Notes: a model not told the origin generated them from the sequence alone. Counted from the first letter of the stretch, positions 34,575-43,329 are shown. The stretch: 64,000 nt of DNA from Bradyrhizobium sp. C9 (GCF_002532045.1 NZ_NWTG01000014.1:124001-188000), one strand, 5' to 3'. Numbers and translations: made by a program.

Positions 34575-34633
34575 GTGATCTCCGTCACCGTGGCGAGCCA
34601 TCCGGCTCAAGGGGCAACGTGATGCACATCACG
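34575..34633. promoter_or_regulatory. Two Crp/Fnr-like palindromes between divergent paralogues
   Basis: GTGATCTCCGTCAC (34575-34588) has GTGA-N6-TCAC form. CGTGATGCACATCACG (34618-34633) is a perfect inverted repeat containing TGAT-N4-ATCA. Their centres are 44 bp apart, about four helical turns. Placement in the 181-bp divergent promoter suggests binding by a Crp/Fnr-family or other dimeric regulator; no direct proof. Confidence 0.4.
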
Positions 34634-34704
34634 GAAGCGCGCGCCGGCCGAGCGTAGCGTCCGGACCAATCGCTACCCCCTGCTCAACGCCATGGAGACT
34701 CAAG

Positions 34705-35445
34705 ATGAAGAAGCTCGTTGCGATCGCTGCGCTGCTGATGGCCACCACGTCAGCGCATGCCGGCGGCACCGGCATCACCTTCGAGATCGACGGCCAGCGC
34801 ATCCATGTCGAGGCGCCACGCAATTGCAGCGCGCTGTCCTGCATCCGCATCTCCGCGCCGGGCTATAGCGGCACGATCGGCGGCATCAGCAAGAATCTCG
34901 GCTCGAAGTCCGACGATGATGACTATGTCGCCCCGACGACCTCGTCGCCGCCAGCGCCTGCATCCGCACCGGTTCAGGCCGCCGCGCCGCAGCCGGCCGC
35001 GCCGGTCGCGGCCGCTGTCCCGCCGCCGCCTCCGCCGCCGGCAACGGTTGCAACGGCTGCCCCCGCGCCGGCCGATGCCGCACCCGCTGCGCCTGCCCCG
35101 GTCGCCGCACAGCCAGCGCCGCCGCAAGCCGCTCCGATTGCCGCCGCACCGGCTCCGGCGCCGACCGGACCGATCGGCGTCTGGGCCACCGAGGAGAACA
35201 AGGGCAACGTCCGCGTCGAAGCCTGCGGCGACAATCTGTGCGGCTATTCGGTGAAGAGTAACGAACGCATCCTGATCAACATGAAGCCCGACGGCAGCAA
35301 GTGGAGCGGCCGCATCCACGATCCCGACTCTGGCCGCAACTATGACTCGACGATCGCGATGAAGGGCCCGAATGCGATGCGCGTGCAGGGCTGCGCCTTC
35401 GGCGGCATGTTCTGCGGCGGCCAGACCTGGAAGCGGGTCAGCTAG
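34705..35445 (+). CDS. Secreted protein with Pro/Ala-rich linker and DUF2147-like C-terminal domain (paralogue B)
   Basis: A 246-residue protein. Signal peptide MKKLVAIAALLMATTSAHA is followed by GTGITFEIDGQRIHVEAPRN and SALSCIRIS, matching paralogue A. A very Ala/Pro-rich linker covers about 75-155. The C-terminal domain has IGVWATEENKGNVRVEACGD, LCGYSV, RILINMKPDG and a final CAFGGMFCGGQTWKRVS. Conserved Cys pairs suggest disulfides. Head-to-head with paralogue A and followed by a strong terminator, so transcribed alone. Confidence 0.82.
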   Translation: MKKLVAIAALLMATTSAHAGGTGITFEIDGQRIHVEAPRNCSALSCIRISAPGYSGTIGGISKNLGSKSDDDDYVAPTTSSPPAPASAPVQAAAPQPAAPVAAAVPPPPPPPATVATAAPAPADAAPAAPAPVAAQPAPPQAAPIAAAPAPAPTGPIGVWATEENKGNVRVEACGDNLCGYSVKSNERILINMKPDGSKWSGRIHDPDSGRNYDSTIAMKGPNAMRVQGCAFGGMFCGGQTWKRVS

Positions 35446-35468
35446 CACGTCAAGTTTCCGGATCGCTC

Positions 35469-35512
35469 TGATGTCCGCAGCCGCACCAACGGCGAGCGGA
35501 CATCATCTTTTA
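35469..35512 (+). terminator. Rho-independent terminator after paralogue B
   Basis: Perfect 10-bp arms TGATGTCCGC (35469-35478) and GCGGACATCA (35496-35505), followed by TCTTTTACT, 24 bp after the stop. Confidence 0.72.
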
Positions 35513-35600
35513 CTGGTCCGGCGGTCGCTTCATGTCGATGGCTGGACGCGCTATAAGCGTCGCCGTGTCGAGGTTGAATCGAACCTGCGGGCGGTTTGCG

Positions 35601-36710
35601 ATGGCGATGACGGCTCTTGAACTCGGTCTCCGCGGCGCGGTGGTCGCGCTGTTCCTGGTGGTTTGCGCGGTGCTGCTGCTGCGTTACGCGGCGGTGCATC
35701 GCGCCGCGCATCTCGGTGCCGCGATGGGCGTGGCCGGCGCGGCCTACGCGATCACGACCGCACCGTTCTTTCCCGCATCGTCATTCGGCTGGAGTTCTCC
35801 ATTCATTGCCTTTGCGATGGGCTCACCGGTGATTCTCTGGCTGTGGGCGCGCGCGATGTTCGACGAGCGGTTTGCCTTGCGGCCCTGGCACGCGGCGGTG
35901 TGGACACTGGTCGCCGGCCTTGGCGTCGTGAGCCACAATTGCTGGACCATCTGGCCCGAACTCGCCGGGCCGTGCGGCCGCGCCCTGGCGTTGGCGACGA
36001 TCGGCTTCGCCGGGCTCGGGATCGCGCAAATTCCCAAGGGATGGCGCACCGCCGCGACGACGGCGCGCGGCCGGATCCTGATCGCGCTGCTGATCGGCAT
36101 CGGCCTTCAGATGATGTTCGCCGCGGCGGCCGGTCTGGCCGCGATTCCGACCCGTTCCATCAGCCTCAGTGCCGCCCTCGCCCTTGGCGCATTCGCGCTG
36201 ATCGGCATCTGGATGATGCTGTTCGATCCGCCCGAGGGCCAGCCGGCGGTTGCCGGCACCGGCGGAAGGGGCCAGGCCGCACCGGTCGCCGCGCGTTCGC
36301 TCGCCAATGCCGCTCCGGCGCCCTCCAGCCAGGCCGCGCTCAGTCACCTCAAGCATCTGATGGCGACCGAGCGGACCTACCGGCAGGAGGGACTGACCAT
36401 CGGCGTCTTGGCGGTCAAGCTCGGCATGCCGGAATACCGGCTGCGGACGCTGATCAATGACGGGCTCGGCCACCGCAACTTCAACGCCTTCCTCAACCGA
36501 TACCGGCTCGACGAAGCCAAGGCGGCGCTCGCCGATGCCGGCCAGGCCGAGGTGCCGGTGCTGACGATTGCACTCGACGCCGGGTTCCAGTCGCTGGCGC
36601 CGTTCAACCGCGCCTTCAAGGCGGACACCGGACTGACGCCGACCGAGTTTCGGCGCCGGGCGACGGCCGCGCAAACCACGGACGCCGCGGAAAACGCTCG
36701 GCCGGGGTGA
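35601..36710 (+). CDS. AraC-family regulator with N-terminal membrane domain
   Basis: A 369-residue protein. About seven hydrophobic segments fill residues 5-215 (GLRGAVVALFLVVCAVLLLR and later). A Pro/Ala linker precedes the C-terminal AraC-type double HTH (LTIGVLAVKLGMPEYRLRTL, then VLTIALDAGFQSLAPFNRAF and TGLTPTEFRR). Such proteins sense a membrane or envelope signal and bind DNA directly. An upstream in-frame ATG at 35532 is possible. The next gene, YciB-like, begins 108 bp downstream on the same strand and may be a target. Confidence 0.9.
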   Translation: MAMTALELGLRGAVVALFLVVCAVLLLRYAAVHRAAHLGAAMGVAGAAYAITTAPFFPASSFGWSSPFIAFAMGSPVILWLWARAMFDERFALRPWHAAVWTLVAGLGVVSHNCWTIWPELAGPCGRALALATIGFAGLGIAQIPKGWRTAATTARGRILIALLIGIGLQMMFAAAAGLAAIPTRSISLSAALALGAFALIGIWMMLFDPPEGQPAVAGTGGRGQAAPVAARSLANAAPAPSSQAALSHLKHLMATERTYRQEGLTIGVLAVKLGMPEYRLRTLINDGLGHRNFNAFLNRYRLDEAKAALADAGQAEVPVLTIALDAGFQSLAPFNRAFKADTGLTPTEFRRRATAAQTTDAAENARPG

Positions 36711-36818
36711 GAATTCGCTCCTCGATTTCAGAAATCGATAGGCTTGCGGCCCCACGATCTGCCTAGCTGTGCCGACACCGGCGCGGATCGCGCCATGGCA
36801 AGCGGAGTTCGACGGCCG

Positions 36819-37433
36819 ATGAAGCATTTTCTCACCGCGGCAAGGTTGCTGGCCCTCGACCTGGCGTCGACCCTTGTCTTTCTTGTTCTGTTCCTGCTGA
36901 CGCACAACACCGCGCTCTCGGTCGGTATCGGCATCGCCTTCGGCGTCACGCAGATCGGCATCCAGATGGTGCGCGGTAAGCGGATCGACACCATGGAATG
37001 GCTGAGCCTGTTCCTGGTCGTCACCGCCGGCACCGCGACATTGCTCACGAACGACCCGCGCTTCGTGCTGTTCAAGCCGAGCGTGATCTACGCCATCGTC
37101 GGCGTCGTGATGCTGAAGCCCGGCTGGCTCAACCGCTATCTGCCCGAGATCGCACAGACCGTCGTGCCCGATGTCGCCGTCATGGTCGGCTATGCCTGGG
37201 CAGCCCTGATGTTCACCTCCGCCGCCGTGAATGCCTTCGTCGCGCTGACCTGCGAGATCACGACCTGGGCTATGGTGATGCCGATCTTCGGCATCGTGAG
37301 CAAGATCGTCGTGTTCCTCGGCGGCTTTGCCGCGATCCGCCTCACCGCCAGACGTCGCATCCGCGCCATGCCCGAGGCCCAGCGCGAGGCCGTGCTCGCG
37401 CTCGAGGGGGCTCCGGCGACGGCGACGCCATAG
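36819..37433 (+). CDS. YciB/IspZ-like inner-membrane protein (septation protein A family)
   Basis: A 204-residue protein with about five to six membrane helices and the family-type segment RFVLFKPSVIYAIVGVVMLK (YciB: 'F.kwKPTI.y..fa..ll'), followed by GWLNRYLPEIAQ. YciB contributes to envelope integrity and septation in enterics. The start MKHFLTAARLLALDLAS was preferred over ATG 36744. Family assignment is from pattern only. Confidence 0.75.
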   Translation: MKHFLTAARLLALDLASTLVFLVLFLLTHNTALSVGIGIAFGVTQIGIQMVRGKRIDTMEWLSLFLVVTAGTATLLTNDPRFVLFKPSVIYAIVGVVMLKPGWLNRYLPEIAQTVVPDVAVMVGYAWAALMFTSAAVNAFVALTCEITTWAMVMPIFGIVSKIVVFLGGFAAIRLTARRRIRAMPEAQREAVLALEGAPATATP

Positions 37434-37588
37434 GCGCTGACGTTGCCCGTCGGCGTGTGGTTAACGAAACAAACCGGCGCGCGACGAAACCATTTTGCCG
37501 TGCGCACGAAGAATTGCCGAAACCAAGCCTGCCTAGTGATGGCCTCGACGACGCGCTGCAACGGCGCGCTCACCACAAGGGGGACATC

Positions 37589-37915
37589 ATGGCTTTCACC
37601 GCTTCCACGCTGCGTCACGGCAAACTGCTGGCGGCAACCGCGTTCACGCTCGGCCTGCTGACCTCGGCGTCCTATGCCTACACCGACGAGCAGCAGCAGA
37701 TGTGCACCGGCGATGCGATGCGGCTGTGCAGCTCGGAAATCCCCGACGTCGATCGCGTCACCGCCTGCATGGTCCGGCAGCGCGCGCTGCTCAGCGACGG
37801 CTGCAAGGCGGTGTTCCACTACGTGCCGCCCGCAACCGCCGCGCAGCCTGCAAGCTACGCTCCCGCGGCCAAGCCGGCGAAGCCACTCAACATCACTCCT
37901 CACAAGCGCGGCTAA
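37589..37915 (+). CDS. Secreted cysteine-rich protein (GLG1-like repeat)
   Basis: A 108-residue protein. Signal peptide up to about ASYA (residue 30). The mature core MCTGDAMRLCSSEIPDVDRV, then TACMVRQRALLSDGCKAVF, follows the C-x7-C...C-x12-C spacing of the cysteine-rich GLG1/FGFR-type repeat found singly in many rhizobial secreted proteins. The tail is Ala/Pro/Lys-rich. An AAGGGGG site precedes the ATG. Function unknown. Confidence 0.78.
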   Translation: MAFTASTLRHGKLLAATAFTLGLLTSASYAYTDEQQQMCTGDAMRLCSSEIPDVDRVTACMVRQRALLSDGCKAVFHYVPPATAAQPASYAPAAKPAKPLNITPHKRG

Positions 37916-37937
37916 GCAAAACCCCAACAACGACCAG

Positions 37938-37967
37938 GCACCGCGCTCCCTTCCGGGAGTGCGGTGC
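37938..37967 (+). terminator. Terminator hairpin after the cysteine-rich gene
   Basis: 13-bp arms GCACCGCGCTCCC and GGGAGTGCGGTGC with one G-U pair and a TTCC loop, followed by TTGATCGTTT. It lies 22 bp after the stop codon. Confidence 0.65.
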
Positions 37968-38067
37968 TTGATCGTTTGGATCCGCCATGACAACAAGGCA
38001 GGACCGTTCATTCGGCATTCAGCCTGACGCGGCTCAATTGCCGATCCCCAATGCCTCCCGGGAATCG

Positions 38068-39603
38068 ATGGTGATGCGCCGCGCCTTCCTTTATGCGCTT
38101 CTGTTTGGTGCCGGCGTCACGATGGGTTGGCATACAACGGCCAATGCCGCGCCGGAGCTGATGCAGCTTGCACAAGCGCAGCCTGCACCGGCGCCCTCGG
38201 CCGCTCCCGCGCCGAGCGCGACACCGTCAACGCCAGCGCCTGCCACGCCCGCCCCGGCTGCCGCGCCGCAGGCCACGGCGCCCGAGCCGATCGGCAACGT
38301 CGCGACCCTGACCGGCACCGCCACCGTCACCCGCAACAACACCACGACGCCGCTGCAGATCCGCGACGACATCTTCGCCAATGACGACGTCGCCACATCC
38401 GCGACCTCCTCGCTCGGCATCACCTTCAACGACGGCACCACCTTCAACCTGCGGGCCAACGCCAGGATCACGATCGACAATTATGTCTACGAGGACGGCG
38501 GCCAGCAGAACAGCGCGCTGTTCAACGTCGCCAAGGGAACGGCGGCGTTCGTCGCCGCCGCCGTCGCCAAGACCGGCGACATGAAGATCTCGACGCCGAC
38601 CGCAACGCTCGGCATCCGCGGCACCACCGGGCTTGTCGAGGTGCCCGAAGGCGCGACCGCGACCAGCAACAATGTCGGCATCAAGCTCTATCCCGACGCC
38701 GACGGACATGTCGGCCGCATCGAGGTCAACGACCGCGGTGGCGCATCGCTCGGCGTGCTGACGCGCGGCGCCAGCGGTTTTGCGATTCGTCCAGGCCTCG
38801 GCGGCGCCCGCTTTGCCGCGGTGCCACTGACGATTTCGCCGCAACAGATGACGCGCGACCAGGGCTTCGTGCGCGCGGTGCATTCCGCGCAGACGCTGGG
38901 CCGTCAGGTGGTGACCGAGCAGCGCGACTTCCGCCGAGCCAATCCCGACTTCCGCAGGGCCAATCCGGCCGCGCCCTATCCGAACCGTGGCCAGCCGGTG
39001 CAGCCGAACCCGCAGCGCCAGAACGGGCTGCCGGGCCAGAATCGCAATGCGCCGCAGCAGCCGGGTCAGCAAAACCGTCCGGGCCAGCCGCAGCAACCCG
39101 GCACGCAACCCGGCACACCTGGCCGGCAGGGCTCGCAGCAGCAGCCGGGCACGCAACAGCAAGGCGGCGCACAGCACGCGCTGCCCGGCCAGCCCGGCGG
39201 CACGACGCTGCCGCACGCGCCCGGCGTCCAGACGCCAACCGGACAGCGGCCTGCGGGACAACGGCCCGCCCGCCAGGAACCCGCGCGCCAAGGCGGCGCG
39301 ACGCCACCCGGCGGACAACAATCGCCTGCACGTCAAGGCGGCCTGCAGCCCGGACGCACGCCAGTGCCGGGCGGCGTCCGCCAGCCGGGACAGCCGGGTC
39401 AACCAAGCGTGCCGAGACAGGGCACGGCGCAGCCTGCGCCGCCGGCACCCGGCCAGGTGCGGCCCGGCATTCAGCAAGCAGCGCCTGGCGTTCGCCCCGG
39501 CATGCAACGGCCCGCAGTGCAGGCACGCCCCGCCTTCCAGCAACGGCGCGCACCGCCGCCGCGCGCCGCGAGGCCGCAGCCCAAGGACAAGCGTCACAAC
39601 TGA
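38068..39603 (+). CDS. FecR-domain periplasmic protein with long Q/P/G-rich tail
   Basis: About 511 residues from the chosen ATG (an upstream ATG at 37987 is also open). An N-terminal signal/anchor (MRRAFLYALLFGAGVTMGWH) and an Ala/Pro linker precede the FecR domain (about 76-185: GTATVTRNNTTTPLQIRDDI, then NDGTTFNLRANARITID, then STPTATLGIRGTTG). From about residue 290 to the end it is low complexity, dominated by Gln, Pro, Gly, Arg (QPGQQNRPGQPQQPGTQPGT and so on), and ends with basic residues. No sigma factor or TonB receptor is nearby, so it is not a canonical Fec regulator. A surface or adhesion-related role is possible. Confidence 0.85.
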   Translation: MVMRRAFLYALLFGAGVTMGWHTTANAAPELMQLAQAQPAPAPSAAPAPSATPSTPAPATPAPAAAPQATAPEPIGNVATLTGTATVTRNNTTTPLQIRDDIFANDDVATSATSSLGITFNDGTTFNLRANARITIDNYVYEDGGQQNSALFNVAKGTAAFVAAAVAKTGDMKISTPTATLGIRGTTGLVEVPEGATATSNNVGIKLYPDADGHVGRIEVNDRGGASLGVLTRGASGFAIRPGLGGARFAAVPLTISPQQMTRDQGFVRAVHSAQTLGRQVVTEQRDFRRANPDFRRANPAAPYPNRGQPVQPNPQRQNGLPGQNRNAPQQPGQQNRPGQPQQPGTQPGTPGRQGSQQQPGTQQQGGAQHALPGQPGGTTLPHAPGVQTPTGQRPAGQRPARQEPARQGGATPPGGQQSPARQGGLQPGRTPVPGGVRQPGQPGQPSVPRQGTAQPAPPAPGQVRPGIQQAAPGVRPGMQRPAVQARPAFQQRRAPPPRAARPQPKDKRHN

Positions 39604-39619
39604 TTGGAAGCGCGCGGCG

Positions 39620-40375
39620 TCAGGCCGCGCGGCGCAGCCAGTCGCGCACGCGCTCGATCAGGTTCTTGCGCGGGGTCGGCTGCACGACCGCAGCAATGGG
39701 TGCGATCTCGCGCGCGGATGACGGCGGCGCTTCGGGTGCAGTCACTTCAACGACGTGCTCACGCCCGGCCACTTCGCCGGCATCCGCTGCGGCATACTCC
39801 GGCGTCACGGCCGGCCGAACCGGTGCTGGATCTGCCGCCCGCGCGCCAGCGATCACGGGCGCGCCAGCGGCCGGCTCTTGCTCGGCAGGCTGCGCGCGCC
39901 GTCGCTCCGCGGCCGCAACCCGCAACCGCGTGCGCCGCTCGCGCTCGGCGTTCGCCGCGGCCTGCAACGCGATCGGTCCGACATTTTCCAAGAATACGCG
40001 CTCATAGCCGCGCGACAGGCGGTCGAGCGCTTCATCGAGCGGCAGCCAGTCCACTTCCCTGATGTCGCTCATCAACGCGCGCACCGGCTTGCCACCGGCA
40101 TCCATGCGCCAGTAGTGCACCACCTTCGAACGCCCGCCTGAATCATAGACCAGCGTGCCGAGGAATTCGTGCACCTCGACATCGTGGCCGGTTTCCTCCA
40201 GCACCTCGCGTTCGGCAGCGTCGCGCGGCGTCTCGCCATCGTCGAGCTTGCCCTTCGGCAACACCCACTCATTGCGCTTGCGCAGGCGCACGATGGCGAA
40301 GCGCGGCGGAGCCTCCCGCCGCAGCACAATGCCTCCCGCCGCCAGAACAGGCGTCCGCGCCATCTCGTGTCCCAA
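39620..40375 (-). CDS. Nudix hydrolase with C-terminal extension
   Basis: A 251-residue protein. The Nudix box GKLDDGETPRDAAEREVLEE(TG) occupies residues 42-63 and fits GX5EX7REUXEEXGU exactly. The hydrolase domain ends near residue 150. A disordered Ala/Glu/Pro/Arg-rich extension of about 90 residues follows, with a basic amphipathic end (NLIERVRDWLRR) that might touch a membrane. It hydrolyses a nucleoside diphosphate linked to another group; substrate unknown. A second possible start is MARTPVL (40363). Confidence 0.9.
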   Translation of the reverse strand: MGHEMARTPVLAAGGIVLRREAPPRFAIVRLRKRNEWVLPKGKLDDGETPRDAAEREVLEETGHDVEVHEFLGTLVYDSGGRSKVVHYWRMDAGGKPVRALMSDIREVDWLPLDEALDRLSRGYERVFLENVGPIALQAAANAERERRTRLRVAAAERRRAQPAEQEPAAGAPVIAGARAADPAPVRPAVTPEYAAADAGEVAGREHVVEVTAPEAPPSSAREIAPIAAVVQPTPRKNLIERVRDWLRRAA

Positions 40376-40422
40376 AGGTTTGCGATTTAGGATCGTCGCA
40401 CGACGATCGCAGCCATTCTAAG

Positions 40423-40467
40423 GCATGATCGGGAAAAGTGGAAACCGGTTTTCCGGGCAGACCATGC
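40423..40467. repeat. Palindromic intergenic repeat (copy 2)
   Basis: Starts GCATGATCGGGAAAAGTG and ends GCAGACCATGC. It is the same element type as 4786-4831, in opposite orientation, here between the Nudix gene start and the end of psd. Confidence 0.82.
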
Positions 40468-40497
40468 TCAAAGAATGGCGCGAACGAGAAGGCGAGT

Positions 40498-41403
40498 TCA
40501 GTAAGCGGGCTTCCGCAACAGCGGTTCGCCGCATTTGATCCGAGTTCCCTCCGCGACATTGTCGCAGAACTCGAAATGGCCGGGTGCGAGCACGATGATG
40601 GTCGAGCCGTGCTCGAACCAGCCGAGCTCGTCGCCCTTCTTGACATGCGCGTCACAGGAGAAATCCACCGGGCCGCGCGACTGCGCGTTCAGCGTGATGT
40701 CGAGGAAATGCAGGCGAAGGCTGGCGACGAGGATCGCGGCGACCGGAACCAGCGTCAGCGCCTCGCCGGTCGGAAGCTTCGCGCGCAGCACCGCGCGCTC
40801 GTTCTTGCAGAACAGCCGCTCGACCCGCTTCAGCGCGATCGGATTGACGTTCCAGACGTCGCCGTGAATGAACGTCACCTTGTCGATCGCAAGATCATAG
40901 GGTGCGTGAAAGCGGTGATACATGCTCGAGGTCAGCCGCAGCGTGATGAAGCGGCCGTTGCTGTGCTGCTCCACCAGCGCGGGATCGCCGAGAAGATCGA
41001 GCAGCGAATACGGCGCGCCCTTGACCTGGAACAGCTGCCCATCCTCGATCCGCCCATGCGCGCCGATGATCGCATCCGACGGGCTCGCGATAATGGCGGG
41101 ATCGGCCGCCGCCGGGCGCAGGCCGGGCTTGAGCTCGCGGGTAAAGCAATCGTGCAAACTCTTGAACTCGGTCTTCTTCGCCTCGGACAGATCGAGGTCG
41201 GAGAACAGCTTCCAGCAGGCGATCGATGCATCGCGGACCAGGGGGTTCTCGACCTTGGAGAACCAGCCCATGAAGCGGGTGATCGCCGCCCGCGGAATCC
41301 GGTTTGTTAGCAGGAAATTGAGGTCTTCCTGCTGGGTGAATGCCGAGATCAGGCCCTTGACTGTCATGAATTTGTTAGGTGCCGAGGCTAGCGCTTCTGT
41401 CAT
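40498..41403 (-). CDS. psd: Phosphatidylserine decarboxylase (pyruvoyl-dependent)
   Basis: Converts phosphatidylserine to phosphatidylethanolamine at the inner membrane. The 301-residue proenzyme shows the self-cleavage motif as EHGSTII (265-271, Ser267 becoming the pyruvoyl group), Asp110 in SPSDAIIG and His166 in HRFHAPYD, the usual Asp/His/Ser set. The canonical L/GGST context is EHGST here. The start MTEALASAPN has a GAAGGGA site 9 bases upstream, and its CAT (41401-41403) overlaps the ATG (41402-41404) of the opposite-strand aminotransferase. Confidence 0.93.
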   Translation of the reverse strand: MTEALASAPNKFMTVKGLISAFTQQEDLNFLLTNRIPRAAITRFMGWFSKVENPLVRDASIACWKLFSDLDLSEAKKTEFKSLHDCFTRELKPGLRPAAADPAIIASPSDAIIGAHGRIEDGQLFQVKGAPYSLLDLLGDPALVEQHSNGRFITLRLTSSMYHRFHAPYDLAIDKVTFIHGDVWNVNPIALKRVERLFCKNERAVLRAKLPTGEALTLVPVAAILVASLRLHFLDITLNAQSRGPVDFSCDAHVKKGDELGWFEHGSTIIVLAPGHFEFCDNVAEGTRIKCGEPLLRKPAY

Positions 41404-43066
41404 GGAAACATCCCTTCCGATTCTCTCGCTGTCCGCCGCCGCGCTTGCCGGCGCCGCCGCAGCTTTCCCCAAAATTCAGGCCCGCCTCGCGCTGTCGCGA
41501 GCCAAGCACCGCTCGCTGACCGGACACTCCAAGATGTCCAAGATGGTGGCGCGCATGGTGCCGCACTACGAATTCGACATCGACGAGTTCTTCCGCTCCG
41601 ACGGAGCACCGAAGGACGTCGCGATGCAACGCCAGGACGGCTTCTTCCGCCTCGCCGGCCTTTACGCGGATCGCTACCCCAAGGGCCGTGCGCTGACCGC
41701 CGAGGTGACGGAGCGGATCTCCGACCTGCAGTTCACCGAAACCTACCGCGTGCCGTTCCAGTACAGCCGCCTGGTGCGCGAGCATCTCGGCACCTCGGCC
41801 TTCGTCGAGGCGTCCAGCGGCGTCACCGTCACCGACCTCGACGGCAATGTGTCCTACGACCTGACCGGCTCCTACGGCGTCAACATCTTCGGCAACGACT
41901 TCTACAAGGAGTGCATCGCCGAGGGTGAGAAGCGGGCGCACGCGCTCGGCCCGGTGCTCGGGCCCTACCACCCGATCATTGCCGACAACGTCAAACGGCT
42001 CTGCGAGATCTCCGGCCTCGACGAGGTCTCGTTCCACATGTCCGGCACCGAGGCCGTGATGCAGGCGGTGCGGCTCGCGCGCTACCACACCAAGCGGACG
42101 CATCTGGTGCGGTTCGCCGGCGCCTATCACGGCTGGTGGGGCGAGGTGCAGCCCGGCGTCGGCAATCCGGTGTCGCCGCACGAGACCTACACGCTCGCCG
42201 ACATGTCGGAGAAGACCCTGCACGTGCTGCGCACCCGCAAGGACATCGCCTGCGTGCTGGTCAATCCGCTGCAGGCGCTGCATCCGAACGGCAACGCGCC
42301 CGGCGATTCCGCGCTGGTCGATTCGTCGCGCTCCTCCCGCTACGACCGCGCCGCCTACACCGAATGGCTGAAGCAGCTGCGCGAGGTCTGCACCGAGCGC
42401 GGCATCGTCTTGATCTTCGACGAGGTGTTCGTCGGCTTCCGCCTCGCCGCCGGTGGCGCCCAGGAATATTTCGGCGTCAAGGCCGACATGGCGACCTACG
42501 GCAAGAGCCTCGCCGGCGGGCTTCCGGTCGGCGTGGTGTGCGGCCGCAAGGACCTGATGCGGCGTTTCCGCGACGACCGGCCGGCCGATATCTGCTTCGC
42601 CCGCGGCACCTTCAACTCGCATCCCTATGTGATGACGGCGATGGACGAGTTTTTGAGCCGGCTCACCAGCCCCAACTTCCGCTCGATCTACAACGGGCTG
42701 GAGGAGACCTGGAACGGCCGCGCCAAGGCGCTCAACGACCGGCTCACGGCCGCGGCGCTGCCGGTTCGCGTCGGCAACATCTCGTCGATCTGGACCGTCT
42801 CTTACACCGAGCCGTCCCGCTACAACTGGATGCTGCAATACTATCTGCGGGCCGAGGGACTGGCGCTGAGCTGGGTCGGCACCGGCCGCCTGATCTTCAC
42901 CCTGAATTACACCGACGCCGACTTCGCCGAGGTCAGCGATCGTTTCGTCGCGGCAGCCGAGAAGATGAAGCGCGACGCCTGGTGGTGGCACAAGGAAGGC
43001 CTCACCAACAAGAACATCAAGCGGCAGATCCTGAAAGAGATGGTCGCCGTGAGGTTCGGGCGCTGA
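41402..43066 (+). CDS. Class III aminotransferase (glutamate-1-semialdehyde aminotransferase-like) with N-terminal extension
   Basis: A 554-residue PLP enzyme. The aminotransferase core (about 130-530) has MSGTEAVMQAVRLARYHT (213-230), AYHGWWG, Asp340 in IFDEVFVGFRL, and the PLP lysine Lys368 in ATYGKSLAGGLP. Residues 1-130 are an extension absent from HemL: a hydrophobic start (LSLSAAALAGAAAAFP) and a distinctive segment around FFRLAGLYADRY. It is therefore probably not the haem-pathway enzyme. Position opposite psd and near pmtA- and GT4-like genes suggests a lipid or surface-metabolite amine; that is inference. Confidence 0.85.
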   Translation: METSLPILSLSAAALAGAAAAFPKIQARLALSRAKHRSLTGHSKMSKMVARMVPHYEFDIDEFFRSDGAPKDVAMQRQDGFFRLAGLYADRYPKGRALTAEVTERISDLQFTETYRVPFQYSRLVREHLGTSAFVEASSGVTVTDLDGNVSYDLTGSYGVNIFGNDFYKECIAEGEKRAHALGPVLGPYHPIIADNVKRLCEISGLDEVSFHMSGTEAVMQAVRLARYHTKRTHLVRFAGAYHGWWGEVQPGVGNPVSPHETYTLADMSEKTLHVLRTRKDIACVLVNPLQALHPNGNAPGDSALVDSSRSSRYDRAAYTEWLKQLREVCTERGIVLIFDEVFVGFRLAAGGAQEYFGVKADMATYGKSLAGGLPVGVVCGRKDLMRRFRDDRPADICFARGTFNSHPYVMTAMDEFLSRLTSPNFRSIYNGLEETWNGRAKALNDRLTAAALPVRVGNISSIWTVSYTEPSRYNWMLQYYLRAEGLALSWVGTGRLIFTLNYTDADFAEVSDRFVAAAEKMKRDAWWWHKEGLTNKNIKRQILKEMVAVRFGR

Positions 43067-43084
43067 AGCGACGCACTGTCCCTC

Positions 43085-43260
43085 CGCTCCCTCGCCCCGC
43101 TCTTGCCCTTCCTTCGCCTCCCCCGCTTGCGGGGGAGGCCGGATCGCATCGATAGATGCGATCCGGGTGGGGGCTCTCTCCTCACAATGAGTGTCGCAAG
43201 CGGCGACACCCCCACCCCAACCCTCCCCCGCAAGCGGGACAGGGAGCGCAGTCCCGTTGT
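43085..43260. repeat. Composite hairpin-rich intergenic repeat
   Basis: Contains CTCCCCCGC/GCGGGGGAG (43118-43136), a stem around GATCGCATCGATAGATGCGATC, GTGTCGC/GCGACAC near 43190, and a second CCCTCCCCCGCAAGCGGG block. These boxes are characteristic of dispersed Bradyrhizobium repeats. It lies between convergent genes and holds no gene. Confidence 0.75.
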
Positions 43261-43306
43261 GACGAGCAGTTCGGCCGAGTCTGTTCACGATAGCCCTAAG
43301 ACGTAG

Positions 43307-43329
43307 ATGCCCGGGACAAGCCCGGGCAT
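43307..43329. terminator. Hairpin between the aminotransferase and the convergent membrane-protein gene
   Basis: Perfect 9-bp arms ATGCCCGGG and CCCGGGCAT around ACAAG, embedded in a short dispersed-repeat remnant (GGGACAAGCCCGGGCATGAC). It can act in either direction but has no T-run. Confidence 0.45.

Noticed and set aside
38987..39603. Possible CRISPR or tandem DNA repeat in the QPG-rich region
   Set aside because: The repetition is at the level of biased codons for Gln, Pro and Gly; there are no regular repeat-spacer units.
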